NCBI RefSeq assembly: GCF_026625765.1
Contig: NZ_CP113062.1
Span: 2,356,001 to 2,420,000 of the forward strand
DNA from: Frigoribacterium sp. SL97
Lineage (GTDB): Bacteria; Actinomycetota; Actinomycetes; Actinomycetales; Microbacteriaceae
DNA: 64,000 nt
Direction of reading: 5' to 3'
Part shown: positions 58,979 to 64,000 of the stretch, one piece after another
Numbering within the stretch: the stretch's first letter is position 1
Layout of the letters: each line of letters opens with the position of its first letter
The notes under the pieces: generated by a model
Told to the model about the DNA's origin: nothing
What the model saw: the letters and a program-made list of their open reading frames with translations, nothing else
Database searches by the model: none
Translations under genes and position numbers: made by a program

Positions 58979-60073
58979 TCAGAAGGCGTCGGGGTGCGCA
59001 GCGCGAGCGATCTTGTCGATCGCGGCGGCGTTCGTCGGCCCGACGTACACCCCGTCCGACACGGTCACGTAGCTGTTGTTCTTGGCTGCGTCCCACTGCG
59101 GGTACTCGGCGAAGAGCGCTGCCGCCTCAGCGTCGAGGTCTTCTCCCCGAGTGAACCCGCCGACGACCAGGATGTCCACATCGGCGGAGGATAGCTGCTC
59201 TTCGTCGATGGCCGAGGTGAAGGTCAACCCGCTGTCCTTCAGTGCGCCCGAGACCCCTGCGCGGGCGAGGACGTCGTCGAAGATCCCCCCGAGGAACACG
59301 GCGGGCATCCCGTTGGGCGTCATCATCGACATGCCGGGGAACACGATCAGCCCCGTGGGCTCTTCCTTGCCCTCGACGGCTGCCGACACGGCGTCGATCT
59401 GACCGCGCAGGTCATCCACGAGGACCTGCGCCTCGTCCTGCACGTCGAAGACGTTGCCGACCAAGTTGAGAAAATCGAAGGACGACTCCACGGTGGCCTC
59501 GTCGAACGCGCCGAGTTCTTCCTCTGTCGCGTCCTCCTTGCCCATGGCGCAGTTGGCAGGGTTGACGAGGGTCTCGATGCCCGCCTCGGCGAGCTCCTCC
59601 CGTGACGACTGACCGGAACTCGGGTCGAACCCTCCCGAGGTCGTCGCGATGACGAGGTCCGGCTCGAGCGCGAGGAGCTGCTCGGCGGGGATCTCGAAAC
59701 TGCCGGCCATGTCGACGTCTCCCGTCGGGAGCGCGTCGATCTGCTCGACCAGTCCCGGCATGTCGGACATGCCGTAGTTCTGGGTGTTCGCGAGGATCGT
59801 GTCCTCGAGATCGAGCATCACGAGTGATTCCACCTCGGAGACCGACGCTCCGTTCATCAGGACGACTCGAGAGGGCCGCTCGTCGAACGTCTGGGTGAGG
59901 CCGCAGTTCTCGACGCTGAGGGGATACGACGTCGGCCCGCCGGTGAGCGTCGTCCCGTCGCCGACCGGGCCGGCTGAATCGGCAGGAGACGTAGTGGCCG
60001 AGCACCCCACCAGGGCGGTGAGGGTGACGAGTGATCCGAGGGCCAGCGCGGTACGTGATCTGGCGAAGTGCAT
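58979..60073 (-). CDS. Iron-siderophore substrate-binding lipoprotein 1
   Basis: 364 aa. Lipobox LVGC at ~21-24 after a hydrophobic signal (ALALGSLVTLTALVGC). FepB/FhuD-type periplasmic-binding fold: RVVLMNGASVSEVESLVML, then LALEPDLVIATTSGG and ILVVGGFTRGED. It catches the ferric siderophore on the outside and delivers it to the FecCD permease. First gene of the operon; a 15-bp perfect palindrome lies ahead of it. Confidence 0.9.
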   Translation of the reverse strand: MHFARSRTALALGSLVTLTALVGCSATTSPADSAGPVGDGTTLTGGPTSYPLSVENCGLTQTFDERPSRVVLMNGASVSEVESLVMLDLEDTILANTQNYGMSDMPGLVEQIDALPTGDVDMAGSFEIPAEQLLALEPDLVIATTSGGFDPSSGQSSREELAEAGIETLVNPANCAMGKEDATEEELGAFDEATVESSFDFLNLVGNVFDVQDEAQVLVDDLRGQIDAVSAAVEGKEEPTGLIVFPGMSMMTPNGMPAVFLGGIFDDVLARAGVSGALKDSGLTFTSAIDEEQLSSADVDILVVGGFTRGEDLDAEAAALFAEYPQWDAAKNNSYVTVSDGVYVGPTNAAAIDKIARAAHPDAF

Positions 60074-60105
60074 GGGAAGGCCTTTCTTCAGAGGGAATGA
60101 TTGAC

Positions 60106-60120
60106 TCTACAAGTTGTAGA
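60106..60120. promoter_or_regulatory. Perfect 15-bp palindrome before the siderophore operon
   Basis: TCTACAAGTTGTAGA, 33 bp upstream of the binding-protein start. It is a likely repressor site for cassette 1. It does not match the classical DtxR/IdeR box (TTAGGTTAG...), so the regulator is unknown. Confidence 0.6.
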
Positions 60121-60191
60121 ACACAGCGACACGCGGATTCCTCCACGTCGACACACCGTGCGCCGCATGGCGAACGGATGCCCGTGCAGTG

Positions 60192-61037
60192 TCAGCGTGC
60201 GGGGGCGCGGAGCTCTTCGACGAGCGGTGCGAGGAAGTCGCGAGAGAGGTCGGTCAGTGCCGGGCCGGCCTTCTCGGGAGTGCCCGTGTCGATTGGGGGC
60301 TCGGGGGCGTACTCGGCGCCCAGAACGGCGAAGCGTGCCATCTCGTCCCCGCACAGGTACGAGACCAGCTTGATGGCGAGGTCCATCCCCGCGGTGACTC
60401 CCGCCGCGGTCAGCCGGTTGCCGTCCTCCACCACGCGCTCATTCACCTCGACGGCGCCGTAGCCGGCCAGGAGGTGCCGGACGGACCAGTGCGACGTCGC
60501 ACGTCGTCCCTCGAGGAGGCCTGCGGCGGCGAGAGCGATCGAGCCGGAGCAGACGCTGGTGACGTAGGTCGCCTGGTCGCCGAGGCGTCGCAGGTCGGCC
60601 ATGGCACGGGCGTCACGGAGGAGGATGCCCGTGTCGCCACCGGGCACGAGGAGGACTTCCGGGGCGACACGCATGTCGTGGAGCGCCAGCGCGGGCACCA
60701 GGGCCACACCGCTGCTGCTCAGCACCGCTTCATCCGCGGAGCCCGTCGTGACGAAGTGCACGTCCGCGCCCGTCGCTGCCAGAAAGTGGAAAGGACCGAC
60801 GACGTCGAGAAGCTCGAAGCCGGGGTGCAGGACGATCAGGATCGTCTTGCCCGTGGCGAAGCGCATCCCGGGCCGCGCGGCGAGGGTGTGGTGAGCGGCG
60901 ATCGAACGGTCGATGGCGTCCTGCTTGGCGGGGTCGTCGCCGACCACGCTGAACAAGGTGCTCCCGGTCGGGTCGTTCCCTGCCGTGTGTCCGGGCAGCG
61001 CCGCAGTCTCGGCGGTGTCGTCGAGTTCGTCGTTCAC
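60192..61037 (-). CDS. DJ-1/PfpI-family protein, isonitrile hydratase-like
   Basis: 281 aa from GTG at 61037 with AAGGAGAACC upstream. Residues ~70-250 are the DJ-1/PfpI domain: ILIVLHPGFELLDVVGPFHF, PEVLLVPGGDTG, and the nucleophile elbow TSVCSGSIALAAAGLL, followed by RRATSHWS as in isonitrile hydratase (InhA). The N-terminal ~65 residues are an extra low-complexity region, with a further ~30 at the C-terminus. Sitting between two siderophore-uptake cassettes, it could process an imported or competing metallophore, possibly one with an isonitrile group; that is inference. Confidence 0.8.
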   Translation of the reverse strand: MNDELDDTAETAALPGHTAGNDPTGSTLFSVVGDDPAKQDAIDRSIAAHHTLAARPGMRFATGKTILIVLHPGFELLDVVGPFHFLAATGADVHFVTTGSADEAVLSSSGVALVPALALHDMRVAPEVLLVPGGDTGILLRDARAMADLRRLGDQATYVTSVCSGSIALAAAGLLEGRRATSHWSVRHLLAGYGAVEVNERVVEDGNRLTAAGVTAGMDLAIKLVSYLCGDEMARFAVLGAEYAPEPPIDTGTPEKAGPALTDLSRDFLAPLVEELRAPAR

Positions 61038-61084
61038 GTGTGGTTCTCCTTCTCGTAGTGGTCGTGACCGGTCGGGGTCGGCCG

Positions 61085-61864
61085 TCAGCTGTCCGCGTAG
61101 ACGAGCTGGAGGCGGCCGGTGAGCGGGTTGACGAGCGTGTCGGCGCGGACGCCGAACACGCGCTGCAGCAGCTGCGGGGTGAAGACCTCGCCCGGCAGTC
61201 CCGAGGCGACGACCCGGCCGTGTTCGAGCACGACGATCTCGTCGCAGTAGGACGCCGCGAGGTTCAGGTCGTGCAGCGTGACCAGGGTCGTGACGTCGAG
61301 CGCCCGGACGAGAGCGAGCAGCTGGAGCTGGTGTCGGATGTCGAGATGATTGGTGGGCTCGTCGAGAACGAGGAGCCGCGGCTCCTGCGCGAGCGCGCGG
61401 GCGAGCTGCACGCGTTGCCGTTCTCCACCCGAGAGCGTGCTCATGCCACGGTCGGCGAAGTCCTCGACACCGGCCCTCCTCATCGCCAGCTCGACGACTC
61501 GCCCGTCCTCGGCACGGCCCGATCCGAGCAAGCTGCCGTGCGGTAGGCGTCCGGTCGTGACGCAGTCGACGACGGTGAGTTCGAGGTCGACGGGGCTGTC
61601 CTGGACGACCGCTGCGGTGATGCGCGCCGCCTCCTTGGCCGACATCGACCACACGTCACGATCCTCGGCGAGCACGGTCCCCTTGGCCGGCCGCAGCATG
61701 CGGTAGATCGTCCGCAGGAGCGTCGACTTGCCGCTCCCGTTCGGGCCCACGAGGCCGACGACGTTCCCGTGGGCACTCAAGGCCACCTCTTCGATGATCC
61801 GGCGTCCGGCGAGGTCGACGCTGACGCCTTCGACGCGGAGCGCTCCGCCTGCCCTGACGCTCAT
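61085..61864 (-). CDS. Siderophore ABC transporter ATP-binding protein 2
   Basis: 259 aa. Walker A GPNGSGKST, signature LSGGERQRVQLARAL, Walker B LLVLDEPTNHLD, H-loop LVTLHDLN. The C-terminus LTGRLQLVYADS resembles the LTGRPHLVTAPV end of the first cassette's ATPase, consistent with a shared ancestor. Its start overlaps the stop of permease 2. Confidence 0.92.
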   Translation of the reverse strand: MSVRAGGALRVEGVSVDLAGRRIIEEVALSAHGNVVGLVGPNGSGKSTLLRTIYRMLRPAKGTVLAEDRDVWSMSAKEAARITAAVVQDSPVDLELTVVDCVTTGRLPHGSLLGSGRAEDGRVVELAMRRAGVEDFADRGMSTLSGGERQRVQLARALAQEPRLLVLDEPTNHLDIRHQLQLLALVRALDVTTLVTLHDLNLAASYCDEIVVLEHGRVVASGLPGEVFTPQLLQRVFGVRADTLVNPLTGRLQLVYADS

Positions 61865-62922
61865 CGTCCGCTCCGCCCGGAGCGGCGCAACAGCCAGAGG
61901 AAGAACGGTGCACCGACGACGGAGGTGAGGAGGCCGACCGGCACCTCGGTCGGCGCGAGAAGCAGCCGGGCACCGATGTCCACCAGCACCAGGAGGAGCC
62001 CCCCGGCGAGAGCGGACGCAGGAAGCACCCAGCGGTGGTCGGAGCCGATCACCATGCGGACGGCGTGCGGCACGACGAGTCCGACGAACCCGATGGAGCC
62101 GCTGACCGCCACGACGACGCCGACGAGCAACGAGGTGATGACGAACAACCCCAGTCGCACCCGGCCGACGTCGACACCTAGGCTCGCGGCCGTCTCGTCA
62201 CCGGTGAGGAACGCGTTGAGGACGGGAGCGAGGAGCACCAGCACGGCCGTCGACGCGACCAGCACGAGGGCCGGCACACCCAGGTCGCTCCAGGTCGCCG
62301 CGGCGAGGCTGCCGGCGAGCCACGAGAGCACCGGCCCGACGCCCTGGTTCGTGCCGCTCGACCGGAGGACGAGGTAGCTCGTGACGGAGCTCAGCAGGTA
62401 CGACAACGCGACGCCCGCGAGCAGCAGCCTGTTCGGTGTGACGCGCCCTCCCTGCTGGGCGAGCACGAAGACGAGGAGTGTCGCGACGAGAGCTCCAACG
62501 AAAGCGGCCAGCGGTGTGGACACGGAGGCGAGGGCACCGGTCGTGAGGGTGAGCGCTGCGACCGCGGCGACGGAGGCGCCCGACGAGACACCGAACACGA
62601 ACGGGTCTGCCAGGGGGTTCCGCACGACGGCTTGGAGGACGGCACCCGCGACCGCGAGGGCCGCTCCGACGACGAGGCCGAGCAGGGCGCGAGGAAGACG
62701 GAACACCCACACGATCTGGTCGTCGAGACCGTCGACCTGGCCGAGGGCCCACGGCGCCAGGCGCCCGCCGACGACCTCGAGGACTCGACTCGGCGCGATG
62801 CCGACGCTGCCGACAGCCACGGACAGGACGACGGCGACGAGGCAGGCGGCGACGAGCGCGCCGACCATCAGCTTCGGGCGACGGGGAGCCGGTCGCCGAG
62901 TCACGGCGGCCCCTTCGCTCAC
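61861..62922 (-). CDS. Siderophore ABC transporter permease 2 (FecCD family)
   Basis: 353 aa, ~9-10 membrane helices. LAVAGAVLQAVVRNPLADPF and SGSIGFVGLVVPHAVRMVIG are the FecCD hallmarks. The N-terminus is basic (TRRPAPRRPKLMVG). It overlaps both neighbours by 4 bp, so the three genes are one tightly coupled operon. Confidence 0.92.
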   Translation of the reverse strand: MSEGAAVTRRPAPRRPKLMVGALVAACLVAVVLSVAVGSVGIAPSRVLEVVGGRLAPWALGQVDGLDDQIVWVFRLPRALLGLVVGAALAVAGAVLQAVVRNPLADPFVFGVSSGASVAAVAALTLTTGALASVSTPLAAFVGALVATLLVFVLAQQGGRVTPNRLLLAGVALSYLLSSVTSYLVLRSSGTNQGVGPVLSWLAGSLAAATWSDLGVPALVLVASTAVLVLLAPVLNAFLTGDETAASLGVDVGRVRLGLFVITSLLVGVVVAVSGSIGFVGLVVPHAVRMVIGSDHRWVLPASALAGGLLLVLVDIGARLLLAPTEVPVGLLTSVVGAPFFLWLLRRSGRSGR

Positions 62923-63965
62923 GACGAGGGAACCGGGAGCTTCAGGTCGGGGTGGATCGCGTTGGCGATCTTCGTCAGCCCGACCATGACCGAGATGGAG
63001 GAGTCAGTCTCCTGCGTGGGCACCTCGGTGATCTTGCCGGCCTGCACGGCGGGCAAGTCGGGGAAGTTCTCCTCGAGGAACGCCTTCTGGGACGCGAAGT
63101 CCTGTCCGGGGAAGGTCCCCACCAGGACGACGTCCGCGTCGGAGGCGGCGAACTCCTCCTTGCTGACGTAGACGGAGTCCGACGAGAAGACGTTCTCACC
63201 TCCCGCGGTGGTGATCAGGTCGTCGTAGATGCCACCCGCGAGGACGATCACCGGGCCGGTCCCGCCGTTGAAGTAGGCCGTCCTGGTGATCGGCTCGTCC
63301 TCGACGGCCGAGACGACGGCCGACCTGTCAGCCTCGAGCTCCGCGACGACCTCGTCGGCCCTGTCGGCGACGTCGAAGATCGTCCCGTAGTCGCGGAGCG
63401 TCTTCTCGACGGACTCGATGTTCCAGGTCTCGGTGCTCTGCGAGTCGGTCGAGCCGCAGAGGTTGGCGCCGTAGACGGCCGCCCCGGCCTGTTCGAGCTG
63501 CTCGACGGATGCGTAGCCCTGCGAGGCGTCGAACGCGAAGCCGTCGAGGACCTGACCGGTCACGAAGTCGGGCTTCTCGCTGAGGAGGACCTCCTTCGAG
63601 GGGAAGCCCATCTCGCTGCCGACGTTCTTGAGCCCGGTCGCCTGCGACGCGACCGACTCGGGATACGGCGCGTAGTTCTCCTGGACCGCGACGATCCGGT
63701 CGCCCAGGCCCAGGGCGAGGAGCGCCTCCGTGTTCGACTGCCACAGGCTCACCACACGCTCCGGCGGGGCGTCGATGGTGATCTGTCGACCGCAGTTCTC
63801 GAGGGTGAGGGGGTATGCGCTCGACGTCGCGTCAGTCGACGTCGCACCGGCAGGCGGACTCGCGGGCGTCGCCTCGTCGCCCGTGGCAGTGCACGCGGTG
63901 GTCAGGAGCAGGAGCGCGGCCGCTGCCCCGGTTCCGGAGAGGACGCGTCGGACAGTGGGCCGCAT
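62919..63965 (-). CDS. Iron-siderophore substrate-binding lipoprotein 2
   Basis: 348 aa. Lipobox LTTAC after AAAALLLL, a Thr/Ala/Ser/Pro linker and a FepB/FecB-like fold: LTLENCGRQITIDAPPERVV, LLSEKPDFVTGQVLDGF, ADVVLVGTFPGQDF. The shared YPLTLENCG / YPLSVENCG opening with the first cassette's binding protein indicates paralogues with related ligands. The start at 63965 is preceded by GAAGGAG. Confidence 0.9.
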   Translation of the reverse strand: MRPTVRRVLSGTGAAAALLLLTTACTATGDEATPASPPAGATSTDATSSAYPLTLENCGRQITIDAPPERVVSLWQSNTEALLALGLGDRIVAVQENYAPYPESVASQATGLKNVGSEMGFPSKEVLLSEKPDFVTGQVLDGFAFDASQGYASVEQLEQAGAAVYGANLCGSTDSQSTETWNIESVEKTLRDYGTIFDVADRADEVVAELEADRSAVVSAVEDEPITRTAYFNGGTGPVIVLAGGIYDDLITTAGGENVFSSDSVYVSKEEFAASDADVVLVGTFPGQDFASQKAFLEENFPDLPAVQAGKITEVPTQETDSSISVMVGLTKIANAIHPDLKLPVPSS

Positions 63966-64000
63966 GGGACTCCTTCAGTCGGTGATGACGTCTATTCTAC

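Overview
The window is high-GC, tightly packed DNA from an actinobacterium. Codon use, prepilin peptidase/pilin style, lipobox proteins, FecCD-type siderophore transporters and a piece matching an actinobacterial tRNA-Arg(ACG) fit a Microbacteriaceae-like host, but that assignment is inference. No rRNA, complete tRNA, CRISPR array or phage structural gene was seen.

Positions ~2,470-49,280 look like one plasmid-like or integrative element. It carries three FtsK/SpoIIIE-type DNA-pumping ATPases (one fused to a HAD domain), a replication-relaxation protein, NERD, RecB-like, PLD and PIN nucleases, an RNA ligase, an NrdH redoxin, and secreted M23 and HExxH proteins. It also has a full type IV pilus locus (PilB frameshifted, PilT, PilC, prepilin peptidase, three or four pilin-like proteins, one with an RCC1 propeller) and, at the right end, an excisionase and a tyrosine integrase next to a tRNA-Arg-derived attachment core. 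Genes diverge from a ~290-bp AT-rich region (18,589-18,876) of nested inverted repeats that looks like an origin or master control site. I saw no relaxase, VirB4-like ATPase, Rep or ParAB in the window, so the element may continue to the left.

Two features tie the element together. (1) Ten otherwise different proteins begin with the same ~28-residue block, HPRxxxGxFxxKxQxxPE. (2) GCCGC recurs on both strands exactly, or nearly exactly, 18 nt before start codons, with three alternative continuations (ACACGTA, ATGTCTC, GCATG). At other genes the same motif lies farther upstream, followed by a Shine-Dalgarno sequence. It behaves like an element-specific promoter that often makes leaderless mRNAs. 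The ACACGTA form placed directly before a start goes almost exclusively with the tagged proteins. The tag, its dedicated promoter, the pilus and the DNA pumps are the best candidate here for an undescribed system.

Left of the element (1-903) lie the end of a RES-domain (toxin-like) protein and a small gene. Right of it (49,500-64,000) is chromosome-like DNA: rmuC; a tandem TetR regulator divergent from an MFS transporter, GH3 beta-glucosidase and class III aminotransferase operon; and two siderophore ABC uptake cassettes around a DJ-1/PfpI protein that resembles isonitrile hydratase.
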